A DNA stretch of 64,000 nucleotides, taken from assembly GCF_014773395.1 (NCBI RefSeq), contig NZ_JACXAF010000010.1, positions 62,001-126,000 on the forward strand, read 5' to 3'. A program made the position numbers and the translations under genes. How positions within the stretch are numbered: the stretch's first letter is position 1; each line of letters starts with the position of its first letter. The notes under the pieces were generated by a model. It was given only the letters and a program-made list of their open reading frames with translations. It did not search any database and was not told the DNA's origin. This stretch comes from Neiella litorisoli (lineage in GTDB: Bacteria > Pseudomonadota > Gammaproteobacteria > Enterobacterales > Neiellaceae). Below, one piece after another: positions 16,797-27,148 of the stretch.

Positions 16797-16824
16797 GAAC
16801 CACGCAATATACATTGTGCGCATC
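16797..16824 (-). other. Right junction of the dif-integrated element, hybrid att site
   Basis: Aligned to the left dif, the XerC arm (GATGCGCACAA on minus) and central TGTATA are kept, while the XerD arm matches only 4 of 11 positions. The XerC arm here should be chromosomal, so joining it to the left XerD arm reconstructs an ancestral dif with 26 of 28 matches to my recalled E. coli sequence. Confidence 0.85.
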
Positions 16825-16889
16825 TCTGGTTGTGCAATCTACAAACTCGCGTATATTCGGCCATAGGACTTCTCTGACTTACTCTGATT

Positions 16890-17987
16890 GTGCCTATGAT
16901 TCGCCGTTTCTTCATTCTCGTCTTGGCAACTTACCTAGTGCCGCTGACCGCTTCTGCCGATGTTGGTCATTCCGCGGTTATCCTCCAATACCATCACGTT
17001 AGCGAAACGACGCCGCCGTCGACAAGCGTAACTCCTGCGGAATTTGAACAGCATTTAGACTGGCTAGCCGAAAACGATTTTGAGGTGCTGCCATTACCAA
17101 CGATTGTGAGCAAGTTACGTCAGCAGCAAAGCTTCTCGTCGGACAAAGTCGTCGCCATTACGTTTGACGACGCCAATGTTTCGGTCTGTGAGCAAGCTTG
17201 GCCGATCCTGAAAAAACGAAAACTGCCGTTCACTTTGTTCATTAGCACTGAAATGATTGAGCGCCAATACAGCTCTCAGTGTTCTTGGCAAGACTTAAAG
17301 GAAATGACCGATTCAGGATTGATGGTGCCAGCGAATCATTCACACCAGCACAGTCATATGATTGTGACTGCTGAACATGGTTATTCTTATGAGCAATGGC
17401 GCGCTGAGGCGATTAAAGAAATCACCACTGCGCAAAATTTACTCGAAGCTCAGTTAGGCTGGTCGAGTCAATTGTTTGCCTATCCGTATGGTGAATACAA
17501 CACAGCGTTAGCCGCAATTGTTACTGAACTCGGATACACAGGTTTTAATCAAAGTACTGGCGCTGCTGGCTATTTGAGTGACTTTGCGGCATTGCCACGG
17601 ATCCCCGTATCGAGTCAGTATGCGGCGCTTAACACACTTAGTGTCAAACTATTGAGCCTGCCGTTTCCTGGCGATTTTCTACCTGAGCACCCTAACCCAA
17701 TTATCCTTGATAGCGCCGCTAATCCACTGAAAGTTCGCGTTAAATCGCATGCTGGCTTTGAGCATGTGCTCAAACGAACGAGTTGTTTTAACAGCAGCGG
17801 CGCGCCGATTTCCACCACGTTGACGGCTAATGAGCTATTAATTAGTGCAGAACAACCGCTAAAACGGGGTCGTCATAAGTACACGTGTACGGCACCAAGT
17901 GGTAAAGATGGCCGCTGGTATTGGGGCTCGTTTCAATGGCTGATCAGTGATAACGGCACTGCTGTGATTGAACCGGCTGTTCATTAA
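16890..17987 (+). CDS. Exported polysaccharide deacetylase (NodB/CE4 family)
   Basis: 365 aa with a signal peptide (FFILVLATYLVPLTASA). NodB motifs: AVILQYHHVSE near the start, VVAITFDDAN (catalytic and metal Asp pair), NHSHQHSHM (zinc-binding His pair), FAYPYGEYN. The family removes N-acetyl groups from GlcNAc polymers; the architecture with YHHVS recalls the PgaB N-terminal domain without its C-terminal hydrolase. Start is GTG 16890 or ATG 16896; neither has a strong ribosome site. It begins 68 bases beyond the integrated element, so the element supplies much of its upstream sequence. Substrate not determined. Confidence 0.88.
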   Translation: MPMIRRFFILVLATYLVPLTASADVGHSAVILQYHHVSETTPPSTSVTPAEFEQHLDWLAENDFEVLPLPTIVSKLRQQQSFSSDKVVAITFDDANVSVCEQAWPILKKRKLPFTLFISTEMIERQYSSQCSWQDLKEMTDSGLMVPANHSHQHSHMIVTAEHGYSYEQWRAEAIKEITTAQNLLEAQLGWSSQLFAYPYGEYNTALAAIVTELGYTGFNQSTGAAGYLSDFAALPRIPVSSQYAALNTLSVKLLSLPFPGDFLPEHPNPIILDSAANPLKVRVKSHAGFEHVLKRTSCFNSSGAPISTTLTANELLISAEQPLKRGRHKYTCTAPSGKDGRWYWGSFQWLISDNGTAVIEPAVH

Positions 17988-18039
17988 ATCAGTCGTTAAA
18001 CTTAAATCCTAATTAACTGATGGTGCAGGAGAATGTGCT

Positions 18040-19449
18040 GTGAGCAATTCGGAACGCGAAGAATTTTTAAGCCATGACCATACCAAGCCCGAAACTTGGG
18101 AACATAAGTTTAATAAAATTCTGACGCCGTTTGAGCGCTTCGTAAATCGCACAACAACCGGTGGTTTACTGCTGATGACTACCGCTGCAGTAGCGTTGCT
18201 ATTAGCCAATACCCCCTTGGCTGGCTGGTATCAAAATTTGCTCCACACTGATTTCGGCCTTCAGTTTGGCCCTTGGCATATTGAGAAAACGCTCCACCAT
18301 TGGGTCAACGACGGCCTAATGACCTTGTTTTTCTTTTTGGTTGGGTTGGAGCTTAAGCGCGAAATTTTGGTCGGCGAATTGGCTGAGGTGCGCAAAGCAT
18401 TGCTGCCAATTGTTGCGGCCGTTGGTGGCATGATTGTACCGGCGCTGTGTTATGTTGCGCTCAATTACGGCTCCGGCGATACCTTGCGTGGCTGGGGCAT
18501 TCCGATGGCCACCGATATCGCGTTTGCGCTTGGCGTCATCGCCCTACTCGCTAGCCGCGTGCCCAAAGCGCTGATCACCTTTTTGGTCGCCTTGGCCATT
18601 GTTGATGATCTCGGTGCTGTCGTTGTCATCGCACTGTTTTACACCGATCAATTGGTTTGGCAATTCCTTATCGCAGCGGGTTTCATGACCGGCATTTTAG
18701 TGCTGCTAAACATTGTTGGTATTCGCACCGCTGCTGTTTACTTTGTTGTTGGCTCGTTACTGTGGCTGGTGCTGTTGAAATCTGGCGTGCACGCGACACT
18801 AGCTGGTGTGATTACCGCATTTGCGATACCGGCCAAACCCAAGTTCGACCCCGAGCTATTCACATTCCGAGTGAAACAACTACTGCAGAAATTTGAACAT
18901 AGTTATACACATAGTGCCGACATCCTCAAAAACCCAACGATGAACGGCATCGTTCACACGCTAGAAAGTGGTGTTCAGGGTGTGCAACCGCCACTTCAGC
19001 GCTTGGTGCATTCGCTGCATAAACCGGTGGCCTTTATGGTGCTACCTATATTTGCGCTATTTAACGCTGGGGTGACGATCGACTTTGCAAATACCTCTGA
19101 AATTATCAGCCATCCAGTCACCCTTGGCGTGATCACCGGCTTAATTTTCGGCAAGTTCATTGGCATCGCCGGTGCATCTTGGTTGGCCATACGGCTAGGT
19201 TGGAGCGTGCTGCCAACGGATACCACAATGCGTCACATCATAGGTGCATCAATGCTTGGCAGTATTGGCTTTACCATGTCGATATTCATTGCTGAATTAG
19301 CCTTTAGTCATCAACCGGACATGGTTGTTCACGCCAAACTAGGGATCTTGTTTGCTTCGCTGATCGCTGGCGTCTGCGGCTACTTGTGGCTACTCCGAAT
19401 TGGCGGCGAAAAATCAGCAATCGGATCCGTTTACGAATTAAAACGCTAA
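18040..19449 (+). CDS. nhaA: Na+/H+ antiporter NhaA
   Basis: 469 aa, inner membrane, exchanging sodium for protons. Key acidic residues are present: MATDIAFALGV and IVDDLGAVVVIALFYT, the E. coli D133 and D163/D164 regions. It is about 80 residues longer than E. coli NhaA, with a roughly 35-residue hydrophilic N-terminal extension and a hydrophilic loop insert at about 265-325 (FRVKQLLQKFEHSYTHSADI region). GTG start with an AGGAG ribosome site. It lies 52 bases after the deacetylase gene. Sodium export fits a marine host. Confidence 0.95.
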   Translation: MSNSEREEFLSHDHTKPETWEHKFNKILTPFERFVNRTTTGGLLLMTTAAVALLLANTPLAGWYQNLLHTDFGLQFGPWHIEKTLHHWVNDGLMTLFFFLVGLELKREILVGELAEVRKALLPIVAAVGGMIVPALCYVALNYGSGDTLRGWGIPMATDIAFALGVIALLASRVPKALITFLVALAIVDDLGAVVVIALFYTDQLVWQFLIAAGFMTGILVLLNIVGIRTAAVYFVVGSLLWLVLLKSGVHATLAGVITAFAIPAKPKFDPELFTFRVKQLLQKFEHSYTHSADILKNPTMNGIVHTLESGVQGVQPPLQRLVHSLHKPVAFMVLPIFALFNAGVTIDFANTSEIISHPVTLGVITGLIFGKFIGIAGASWLAIRLGWSVLPTDTTMRHIIGASMLGSIGFTMSIFIAELAFSHQPDMVVHAKLGILFASLIAGVCGYLWLLRIGGEKSAIGSVYELKR

Positions 19450-19540
19450 CATCCGCGTGAACTCAATGTTCGTTCAGCTTTAATTCAAATCGTTGGTCTA
19501 TGGTTAACGCCATACAACCAAGGTTGAAAAAGGGGGAGAC

Positions 19541-20797
19541 ATGTTGAGTGCTCGTGTCAATTTTGCTGCGCTGGTATTGGCAGTTGTTAGTTTTGAATCG
19601 GTTGCCGCGATTAAATTAGCGCGGTTTGTTAGCGAGCAGGAACCGTTTGCTGGCCAAGCTTGCTTCGGCGCGGTAGTGGAAATGCATCAAGGCATACCGG
19701 TTGCAATAGCCAACCTTGGCAATCGTGATCCGCGTTTTTGTCAGCCGCAATCGGTCACCGTTGAACCCCAATTAATTGCCGATGCCTTGCTGACCGATCC
19801 GCAATTCGACGACTTAATCGTTGAACCCATCTTGGCCGACGCGCGCAGTTCTCGTATTTTGCCGCCAATCGCTTATAGCCAACAACAGCTCGACGAACGG
19901 CAGCGCTTAGTGATCGGCGTTGGCTTTAACTACCGCGAACACCTCGAGGAGACCGGCGACTACAGTGGTAGCGGACCATTGCTATTGTTCGCCAAGCCGG
20001 TGTTACCAACCGGCCCATATCAGTCGGTGCGAACTGGCGCGGCAACTGATGTATTACTCGACTATGAAGTTGAATTGGCGATGGTGCTGCTTGAAGACAT
20101 TGATTTAAACGCCCCTCCCCGTCCCCAACAGCTCTACCCGAGCGTCGCATTTGCGCTGGCTAATGATTTAAGTGATCGGGTGCCAATAATCCTCAACCCA
20201 GATTCGGGTTACACCCAAGGTAAAAGTGATCCGGGTTTCATGCCGCTTGGCCCTTGGTTACGATTAGGTCGGGAAGGATTCGCCGATGAGCAAGGCAATT
20301 GGCAAATCGATGCCAATATTTCCCTCGGCGTAACCAAAGCCAAAAGCGGCGAATACATTCTTGAGCAAGACGCGAGTTTGATGCAGATGCGTTTCGATCC
20401 GTATCAAATCATTCAAGTGATGGCAACGCGCTACCAAGAAGGGAAAAACCAATGTATGCGCGATCGCCACGGCAACGCTCATTGGGTATTGCCGACCGAT
20501 GGCATTGTTCCTGCTGGCTCGATTTTACTAACGGGCACCGCTGGCGGAACAGCGATCCAAGCGCCTTCAATTTGGCAAAAGATCGGGCTATTTTTTGAAG
20601 GCGGATTTTCTATTGATAACGCCCGAAAGGAGTTTCTAGAAGATCAGTTTGTCGGCAGAGAGCGACTGGGTTATTTGCAGGATGGCGACTTCGTGTCGGC
20701 CAATATTCAAGGGCTCGGGCAACAAGCATTTGCCATCGAACTTGACAGTAATCAACCTGTCACACAAGGCCCCCTGCCACTACCAGACTGTGACTAA
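19541..20797 (+). CDS. Fumarylacetoacetate-hydrolase-fold protein with N-terminal signal-like sequence
   Basis: 418 aa. The catalytic fold is clear: IGVGFNYREHLEETG, LLLFAKP, LDYEVELAMVL (metal-binding Glu pair), ANDLSDRV, and a C-terminal GDFVSANIQGLG. FAH-family enzymes cleave C-C bonds or act as decarboxylases/isomerases on beta-diketo acids, normally in the cytoplasm. Here the first 23 residues (VNFAALVLAVVSFESVAA) look like a signal peptide and several cysteines follow, so periplasmic location is plausible. GGGGGAG ribosome site. Substrate unknown. Confidence 0.82.
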   Translation: MLSARVNFAALVLAVVSFESVAAIKLARFVSEQEPFAGQACFGAVVEMHQGIPVAIANLGNRDPRFCQPQSVTVEPQLIADALLTDPQFDDLIVEPILADARSSRILPPIAYSQQQLDERQRLVIGVGFNYREHLEETGDYSGSGPLLLFAKPVLPTGPYQSVRTGAATDVLLDYEVELAMVLLEDIDLNAPPRPQQLYPSVAFALANDLSDRVPIILNPDSGYTQGKSDPGFMPLGPWLRLGREGFADEQGNWQIDANISLGVTKAKSGEYILEQDASLMQMRFDPYQIIQVMATRYQEGKNQCMRDRHGNAHWVLPTDGIVPAGSILLTGTAGGTAIQAPSIWQKIGLFFEGGFSIDNARKEFLEDQFVGRERLGYLQDGDFVSANIQGLGQQAFAIELDSNQPVTQGPLPLPDCD

Positions 20798-20820
20798 TCG
20801 AAATCGGATCGAGAGGCACA

Positions 20821-20850
20821 AAAAAACCGGTCAAATGACCGGTTTTTTTA
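20821..20850. terminator. Bidirectional Rho-independent terminator
   Basis: AAAAAACCGGTCA / TGACCGGTTTTTT flank a short loop between two convergent genes (FAH-fold gene and sucD). A and T runs on both sides make it work in both directions. Confidence 0.92.
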
Positions 20851-20868
20851 TGGGTTGCTAGCTTGAAC

Positions 20869-21741
20869 TTACCAACCAGTTTTTTCACGCAGTGCTTTGC
20901 CGATATCAGCAAGGCTATCTACCGTGGTCACGCCAGCAGCTTGCAATGCGGCAAACTTCTCTGCTGCTGTGCCTTTACCGCCTGCGATAATCGCACCGGC
21001 GTGGCCCATGCGTTTGCCCGGAGGAGCCGTAACGCCAGCAATGTAAGAAACAACCGGCTTGGTTACATTTTCTTTAATGTATTCAGCCGCTTCTTCTTCT
21101 GCTGAGCCACCAATTTCACCGATCATGACGATGGCTTCAGTTTGTGGGTCGTCTTGGAACAACTTCAAAATATCAATGAAGTTAGAACCTGGGATTGGGT
21201 CGCCACCAATACCAACACAAGTGGACTGGCCAAAACCTTCATCAGTGGTTTGCTTAACCGCTTCGTACGTCAACGTACCTGAGCGTGAAACAATACCAAC
21301 TTTACCTGGTTTGTGAATGTGGCCTGGCATAATGCCAATCTTACATTCACCCGGCGTGATCACACCTGGGCAGTTCGGGCCAATCATACGAACGCCTTTT
21401 TGCGTCAAGTACTCTTTAACCACCAACATATCCAGTGTTGGAATACCTTCGGTAATGGTAACGATCAACTCAATGCCGGCATCAGCCGCTTCAAGAATCG
21501 CATCTTTACAGAACGGCGCTGGAACGTAAATCACAGATGCAGTGGCACCAGTGGCTTTAACTGCTTCTTTAACAGTGTTAAACACTGGCAAACCAAGGTG
21601 AGTTTGACCACCCTTGCCTGGCGATACACCGCCAACCATTTGTGTACCGTATTCAATCGCTTGCTCAGAGTGGAAAGTACCCTGACCACCGGTGAAGCCC
21701 TGACAAATGACTTTGGTATTTTTGTCGATTAAAACGCTCAT
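20869..21741 (-). CDS. sucD: Succinyl-CoA synthetase alpha subunit
   Basis: 290 aa, the usual length. Binds CoA and carries the phosphohistidine: [13 protein letters not shown] at the CoA fold, [10 protein letters not shown], and MGHAGAI with the active-site His near residue 246. With SucC it converts succinyl-CoA to succinate with nucleotide phosphorylation in the TCA cycle. Its start overlaps the sucC stop by 4 bases. Last gene of the suc operon; the bidirectional terminator follows. Confidence 0.98.
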   Translation of the reverse strand: MSVLIDKNTKVICQGFTGGQGTFHSEQAIEYGTQMVGGVSPGKGGQTHLGLPVFNTVKEAVKATGATASVIYVPAPFCKDAILEAADAGIELIVTITEGIPTLDMLVVKEYLTQKGVRMIGPNCPGVITPGECKIGIMPGHIHKPGKVGIVSRSGTLTYEAVKQTTDEGFGQSTCVGIGGDPIPGSNFIDILKLFQDDPQTEAIVMIGEIGGSAEEEAAEYIKENVTKPVVSYIAGVTAPPGKRMGHAGAIIAGGKGTAAEKFAALQAAGVTTVDSLADIGKALREKTGW

Positions 21742-22907
21742 GCTGCACCTCCGGCGGCTTCAACAACTTTCTTAGCTGCGTCCGTCAGGCTTGTTGCAGC
21801 GATAATGTTCAGGCCAGATTCGGCCAGAGTCTTGGCGCCAAGCTCGGCGTTGTTACCTTCAAGGCGAACAACAACAGGAACTTTTACCCCTACTTCGTTA
21901 ACTGCACCGATGATGCCTTCGGCAATCATGTCACAGCGAACAATACCACCGAAAATGTTAACCAATACGGCTGATACCGCATCGTCAGACAGAATGATCT
22001 TAAATGCTTCAGCCACACGCTCTTTCGTTGCGCCGCCACCAACATCCAAGAAGTTTGCAGGAGCACCACCGTGTAACTTAACAATGTCCATGGTACCCAT
22101 TGCCAAACCAGCGCCGTTGACCATGCAGCCGATGTTGCCGTCAAGGGCGACGTAGTTCAGTTCCCACTGAGCCGCATGGGCTTCACGCTCATCTTCTTGC
22201 GAAGGATCGTGGAATTCTTGCAAACGCTTTTGGCGATACATCGCGTTTGAGTCGATGTTGATTTTGCCATCTAAGCAGTGCAGATCGCCTTTGTCCGTGA
22301 TGACCAATGGGTTGATTTCGAGCAGGGCGAAATCATAGTCTTCAAACATTTTCGCCAGACCGAGGAAGATCTTGGTGAATTGCTTGATTTGATTGCCTTC
22401 AAGGCCAAGCTGGAATGCTAGATCGCGGGCTTGGTATGGGTTTGCACCAACCAATGGATCGATTTCCGCTTTAAGGATCTTTTCGGGTGTTTCTTCGGCG
22501 ACCTTCTCAATCTCGACGCCACCTTCGGTTGACGCCATGAACACGATGCGACGTGTAGCGCGGTCGACGACAGCACCCAGATACAGCTCATCGGCAATAT
22601 CGGTGCAAGATTCGACTAAGATTTTGCTAACCGGCTGGCCATTAGCATCTGTTTGGTACGTCACCAAGTTTTTGCCCAACCAGTTTTGAGCAAACTCGCG
22701 GATCTCTTCTTTGTTTGATGCCAACTTCACGCCGCCCGCTTTACCGCGGCCGCCTGCGTGAACCTGACATTTCACAACCCATTTGTTATCGCCGATGCGA
22801 TCAGCCGCTTCAACAGCCGCTTGCGGTGTATCAACCGCGTATCCTTCAGACACAGGAAGGCCGTATTCGGCAAACAATTGTTTAGCCTGATACTCGTGTA
22901 GGTTCAT
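21738..22907 (-). CDS. sucC: Succinyl-CoA synthetase beta subunit (ADP-forming)
   Basis: 389 aa, close to the E. coli 388. Starts [19 protein letters not shown], has the ATP-grasp signature [24 protein letters not shown] and [18 protein letters not shown]. Partner of SucD, with a 4-base ATGA overlap indicating coupled translation. Confidence 0.98.
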   Translation of the reverse strand: MNLHEYQAKQLFAEYGLPVSEGYAVDTPQAAVEAADRIGDNKWVVKCQVHAGGRGKAGGVKLASNKEEIREFAQNWLGKNLVTYQTDANGQPVSKILVESCTDIADELYLGAVVDRATRRIVFMASTEGGVEIEKVAEETPEKILKAEIDPLVGANPYQARDLAFQLGLEGNQIKQFTKIFLGLAKMFEDYDFALLEINPLVITDKGDLHCLDGKINIDSNAMYRQKRLQEFHDPSQEDEREAHAAQWELNYVALDGNIGCMVNGAGLAMGTMDIVKLHGGAPANFLDVGGGATKERVAEAFKIILSDDAVSAVLVNIFGGIVRCDMIAEGIIGAVNEVGVKVPVVVRLEGNNAELGAKTLAESGLNIIAATSLTDAAKKVVEAAGGAA

Positions 22908-22970
22908 TATGACTTTCCGTCTTTGTTTAATTCACGCTCAACTTCGTTGTTGGCGTATTTTGAGGTAAGT

Positions 22971-23004
22971 GCCCCTGTGATATTGCGTTTCGCTACACAG
23001 GGGC
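22971..23004 (-). other. Hairpin between sucB and sucC
   Basis: GCCCCTGTG (22971-22979) pairs perfectly with CACAGGGGC (22996-23004), directly after the sucB stop codon. No T run follows on minus, so it is more likely an mRNA stabiliser or processing site than a full terminator (inference). Confidence 0.6.
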
Positions 23005-23010
23005 GTTCGA

Positions 23011-24192
23011 TCATACTTCCAAAAGCAGACGTGTTGGATCTTCCAGCATTTCCTTGATAGTTACCAAGAAGCTGACTGATTCCTTACCGTCAATAATGCG
23101 ATGGTCATACGATAAAGCGAGGTACATCATTGGCAGGATTTCTACCTTGCCATCCACCGCCATTGGTCGATCTTGGATTTTATGCATGCCCAAGATTGCA
23201 CTTTGTGGCGGGTTAATAATTGGCGTCGACATCAGCGAACCAAACACACCACCATTGGTGATGGTGAAGTTACCACCGGACATCTCTTCAACGGTCAACT
23301 TGCCGTCGCGACCTTTAATTGCCAGTTCGCGAATGCCTTTCTCGATTTCGGCAACGGTCATCAAGTTGCAGTCACGTAGTACTGGGGTCACCAAACCGCG
23401 TGGCGTTGATACTGCAATGCTGACGTCAAAGTAGTTGTGATAAACAATGTCATCACCATCAAGCGACGCATTGACTGCTGGGAAGCGTTTCAGTGCTTCA
23501 CATACCGCCTTGACGTAGAAGCCCATAAAGCCCAAACGAATGTCGTGTTTTTTCTCAAAGACATCTTTGTATTGCTTACGGATGTCCATGATTGGCTTCA
23601 TGTTGACTTCGTTGAACGTGGTCAACATCGCAGTGCTGTTAGTGGCGTCAAGTAGGCGCTCAGCAATGCGTTTACGCAGACGGGTCATCGGCACGCGTTT
23701 CTGGCTGCGGCCAGGATTCACCAAAGGCTCGGCTGAAGCTGCTGCTGGCGCGCTCGCTGCCGCTTTGACATCCGAGCCATGGATGCGACCATCTTTGCCA
23801 GATCCGGCAACACCGGCAGCATCAACACCAGTTTCACCAGCGGCGCGGCGGCCTGATGGCGTCACTACGTCAGCTTTGTCATTTGAGCTAGCTGCAGGCG
23901 CTGCGGCTTCGGGCTCAGGCGCTTTCACTGGCTCTTCTTTTGGCGCTGCGGCAGCACCGGCAACGAACTTACCGATGATTTGTTCAGCGAGAACAGTTTC
24001 ACCCTCAGCTTCGAGGATTTCCTGCAACACACCGTCTTCTGGCGCTGGCACTTCCAGCACTACTTTATCGGTTTCAATGTCTACCAATACTTCATCACGA
24101 GCAACCTGATCACCTGGCTGTTTGTGCCAAGTGGCGATGGTCGCGTCCGCAACTGATTCTGGTAAAACCGGGACTTTGATCTCGATTGTCAT
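23011..24192 (-). CDS. sucB: Dihydrolipoamide succinyltransferase (E2 of 2-oxoglutarate dehydrogenase)
   Basis: 393 aa. N-terminal lipoyl domain with the modified Lys in [12 protein letters not shown] (about residue 43), an Ala/Pro/Glu-rich linker, a peripheral-subunit-binding domain ([30 protein letters not shown]), then the catalytic domain ending in [16 protein letters not shown] with the catalytic His and Asp. Forms the 24-mer core of the complex with SucA and Lpd; lpd is not in the window. 19 bases follow sucA. Confidence 0.97.
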   Translation of the reverse strand: MTIEIKVPVLPESVADATIATWHKQPGDQVARDEVLVDIETDKVVLEVPAPEDGVLQEILEAEGETVLAEQIIGKFVAGAAAAPKEEPVKAPEPEAAAPAASSNDKADVVTPSGRRAAGETGVDAAGVAGSGKDGRIHGSDVKAAASAPAAASAEPLVNPGRSQKRVPMTRLRKRIAERLLDATNSTAMLTTFNEVNMKPIMDIRKQYKDVFEKKHDIRLGFMGFYVKAVCEALKRFPAVNASLDGDDIVYHNYFDVSIAVSTPRGLVTPVLRDCNLMTVAEIEKGIRELAIKGRDGKLTVEEMSGGNFTITNGGVFGSLMSTPIINPPQSAILGMHKIQDRPMAVDGKVEILPMMYLALSYDHRIIDGKESVSFLVTIKEMLEDPTRLLLEV

Positions 24193-24211
24193 TCTATTTT
24201 CCTTCGACCAA

Positions 24212-27031
24212 TTAGTTGCTCGCCACGTTCAATGCGGCTTCAATCAATGCTTTTTGTTGTTTCAAATGGACCGACATGTAACCCACAGCTGGTGCTGCAG
24301 AGGCTTCGCGGCCTGCGTAAGTCAGTTTTGAGCCTTCTGGAATAACACTCCAGAAATGGTGTTGGCTACAGTACCAAGCACCTTGGTTTTGCGGCTCTTC
24401 CTGACACCACACCCAGTCGCGTACGTGCTCATACGGTTTAAGCAATTCCAACATTTGTTCAGTTGGGAATGGGTACAGTTGCTCAATCCGCACAATTGCG
24501 ACATTGGTAATTTCTTGTTTGCGGCGATTTTCCAGCAAATCGTAGTAGACCTTGCCTGAGCAGAACACCACGCGATCTACCGTTGCCGGATCTAAGTTGT
24601 CGATTTCGCCAATCACGTTTTGGAAGGTACCTTCCGCTAGCTCGTCGAGTGTTGATGTACAGAGCGGATGACGCAGCAGCGACTTCGGCGACATCACCAC
24701 CAGTGGACGACGCATTGGGCGCAGCACCTGACGGCGCAGCATGTGGAAGATTTGCGCTGGCGTCGATGGGATCACCACTTGCATATTGTGGTCAGCACAA
24801 AGTTGCAAGTAACGCTCCAAGCGAGCCGATGAGTGCTCTGGTCCCTGCCCTTCGTAGCCGTGAGGCAGGAGCATGGTCAAACCACACAGACGCCCCCACT
24901 TTTGCTCACCTGAGCTGAGGAATTGATCAATCACCACTTGGGCACCGTTGGCGAAATCACCAAATTGCGCTTCCCAAATAGTTAAGCCACTTGGCTCTGC
25001 GGTGGTGTAACCATATTCAAACGCCAGTACCGCTTCTTCGGACAGCACCGAGTCCCACACATCAAATGGGCCTTGGTTTTCACCAATATTTTGCAGCGGA
25101 ATAAAGCCGCGATTATCAAGCTGATTGTGCAACACAGCATGACGGTGGAAGAACGTACCGCGGCCCGAATCTTGGCCGGTTAGACGAATGCGATAACCTT
25201 CGTCGAGCAACGTCGCATAAGCTAGGTTTTCGGCATAACCCCAATCCACTGCTTTATTGCCAGCAGTCATCTCATCGCGATCATCACAGATCTTTTTAAC
25301 CCGCGATTGCAGTTTCCAATCTTCTGGACGCTTAGTTAGCGACTGACCTAAAGCCAGCAGTCGTGACTTGGAGAAGCTCGAGTCATAATCGGCAGTCCAA
25401 TCGACGCCAACGAATGGTGTCCAGTCGACCGAATGAGCTTTCATTGGGCGCCATTCTTTAACCACGCAATCGCCGTGATCCAAGGCTTCGCGATATTCGT
25501 TATTAATGCGAGAGACATCAGCCTGTTGCAGCTGGCCAATCGACATCAAATGATCAGCGTAGTGCTTACGTGGCGTTGGATGTTGTTTGATTTTTTGATA
25601 CATCACCGGCTGAGTCGCGTTCGGCTCGTCGGCTTCGTTATGGCCATGGCGGCGATAACAAATTAGATCAATGACAACGTCACGATTGAAGGTGTTGCGG
25701 AAATCAAGGGCTAATTGGCTGACCAGAATGACGGATTCAACGTCATCAGCGTTGACGTGGAAAATTGGCGCCTGAACCATTTTGGCAATATCAGTACAGT
25801 ACTGAGTCGAGCGCGTATCTTCTGGGTTTGAGGTGGTGAAACCAACCTGATTATTAACCACGATACGAATGGTACCGCCAACCTTAAATGCCCGCGCTTG
25901 GGACATGTTAAAGGTTTCTTGAACAACGCCCTGACCGGCAATGGCTGAGTCGCCATGAATGGTAATTGGAATGACAGCTTTGCCATCAGCTGAGCCGATG
26001 CGCTCTTGACGAGCACGAACCGAACCCATGACCACTGGGTTGACGATTTCCAAATGCGACGGGTTAAATGCCAACGCGAGGTGAACATTGCCACCCGGGG
26101 TCTGGAAGTCAGAGCTAAAGCCCATGTGATATTTCACATCGCCTGAGCCCCAACCTTCGCCGTGCTTACCGGCAAATTCGTCAAACAGTTCAGAAGGACG
26201 TTTACCAAGGACGTTGATCAACACGTTGAGACGTCCACGGTGAGCCATGCCGACTACCATTTCCTTGGCGCCTTGTTCACCGCCGCGGCGGATCAGCTCT
26301 TTCAGCATGGGGATGAGGGCATCACCACCTTCGAGCGAAAAGCGTTTCGCACCAGGGAACTTGGCACCGAGATACTTTTCGAGGCCTTCTGCAGCGGTCA
26401 AACCTTCGAGAAAGCGGACCTTGTCTTCATGGCTAAAAGTGCCTTTTGCTTGAATAGGCTCAAGACGACTTTGAATCCAACGCTTCTCTTCGGTCTCGGT
26501 TAAGTGCATGTACTCGGCACCGATATTGCCGCAGTAGGTTTTCTTTAATGCATCAACCAAGTTGGCAAGTTTCATGGTATCGCCGCCGGCTGCATAAGAG
26601 CCGACATTGAATTCATGTTCGAAGTCTTCACCTTCTAACCCATGGAATGCGGGGTCAAGTTCAGGCACGCGAGGTTGTTTCCACAAATCGAGTGGATCCA
26701 AATTAGCGTGTTGATGACCACGAAAACGGTGGGCGTTAATTAACTGAAGGACTTTAACTTGCTTTGCGTCGGTTTGAGGGTCTGACGCGGTTGTTCCAGC
26801 ATAGCGATGAGATTCGGTTGCGAGTCGCTGGAAATAAGTGCGGATACGAGAATGAGGCTGTTCAAGTTCGCCTTCGGAGACTACCGGCAGTTCATCGAAC
26901 AGCTCCCGCCATTTGTCATCGATCGACCCGGGATCCTCTAAGTAGAGTTCATACAGGTCTTCGATATAAGCCGCGTTTCCTCCAGATAAATGAGAGGAAT
27001 CAAGCCAGGCTTGTAAGGAACCTTCGTGCAT
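24212..27031 (-). CDS. sucA: 2-oxoglutarate dehydrogenase E1 component
   Basis: 939 aa (E. coli 933). The N-terminal segment [19 protein letters not shown] is the E2-binding region. Thiamine-diphosphate sites include [16 protein letters not shown] and [19 protein letters not shown]; the C-terminal transketolase-like part has [20 protein letters not shown]. Decarboxylates 2-oxoglutarate and transfers the succinyl group to SucB lipoate. Located between sdhB and sucB in the sdhCDAB-sucABCD order. Confidence 0.98.
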   Translation of the reverse strand: MHEGSLQAWLDSSHLSGGNAAYIEDLYELYLEDPGSIDDKWRELFDELPVVSEGELEQPHSRIRTYFQRLATESHRYAGTTASDPQTDAKQVKVLQLINAHRFRGHQHANLDPLDLWKQPRVPELDPAFHGLEGEDFEHEFNVGSYAAGGDTMKLANLVDALKKTYCGNIGAEYMHLTETEEKRWIQSRLEPIQAKGTFSHEDKVRFLEGLTAAEGLEKYLGAKFPGAKRFSLEGGDALIPMLKELIRRGGEQGAKEMVVGMAHRGRLNVLINVLGKRPSELFDEFAGKHGEGWGSGDVKYHMGFSSDFQTPGGNVHLALAFNPSHLEIVNPVVMGSVRARQERIGSADGKAVIPITIHGDSAIAGQGVVQETFNMSQARAFKVGGTIRIVVNNQVGFTTSNPEDTRSTQYCTDIAKMVQAPIFHVNADDVESVILVSQLALDFRNTFNRDVVIDLICYRRHGHNEADEPNATQPVMYQKIKQHPTPRKHYADHLMSIGQLQQADVSRINNEYREALDHGDCVVKEWRPMKAHSVDWTPFVGVDWTADYDSSFSKSRLLALGQSLTKRPEDWKLQSRVKKICDDRDEMTAGNKAVDWGYAENLAYATLLDEGYRIRLTGQDSGRGTFFHRHAVLHNQLDNRGFIPLQNIGENQGPFDVWDSVLSEEAVLAFEYGYTTAEPSGLTIWEAQFGDFANGAQVVIDQFLSSGEQKWGRLCGLTMLLPHGYEGQGPEHSSARLERYLQLCADHNMQVVIPSTPAQIFHMLRRQVLRPMRRPLVVMSPKSLLRHPLCTSTLDELAEGTFQNVIGEIDNLDPATVDRVVFCSGKVYYDLLENRRKQEITNVAIVRIEQLYPFPTEQMLELLKPYEHVRDWVWCQEEPQNQGAWYCSQHHFWSVIPEGSKLTYAGREASAAPAVGYMSVHLKQQKALIEAALNVASN

Positions 27032-27148
27032 TTGTTATTGCTTCCCTTTGCGACTGGAGTCGCAACACCTTTATTGGTTTAGTTTCACGTAGAGCTAAGT
27101 TATATCAGGCTGTCAGCCCAAGCACTACTGACAGCCCATTGTGCACTC

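Larger units (their letters stand above)
14434..16822. mobile_element. 2.37-kb Xer-exploiting integrative element (IMEX) at dif, filamentous-phage-satellite-like
   Basis: A 17-bp direct repeat (AATATACATTGTGCGCA) occurs at 14434-14450 and 16806-16822, exactly the central region plus XerC arm of dif. The left copy has a full canonical XerD arm, the right one a degenerate XerD arm (GAACCACGCAA), the asymmetry expected after XerC-mediated insertion of a circular element into dif. The unit length is 2,372 bp. Inside are a rolling-circle initiator, a ribbon-helix-helix gene, a 69-aa gene, a short gene-II/X-like frame, hairpin structures, and no coat, Zot or integrase gene. It therefore resembles satellites such as RS1 or TLC-phi that borrow host Xer recombinases and a helper's capsid (inference). 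Confidence 0.85.
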
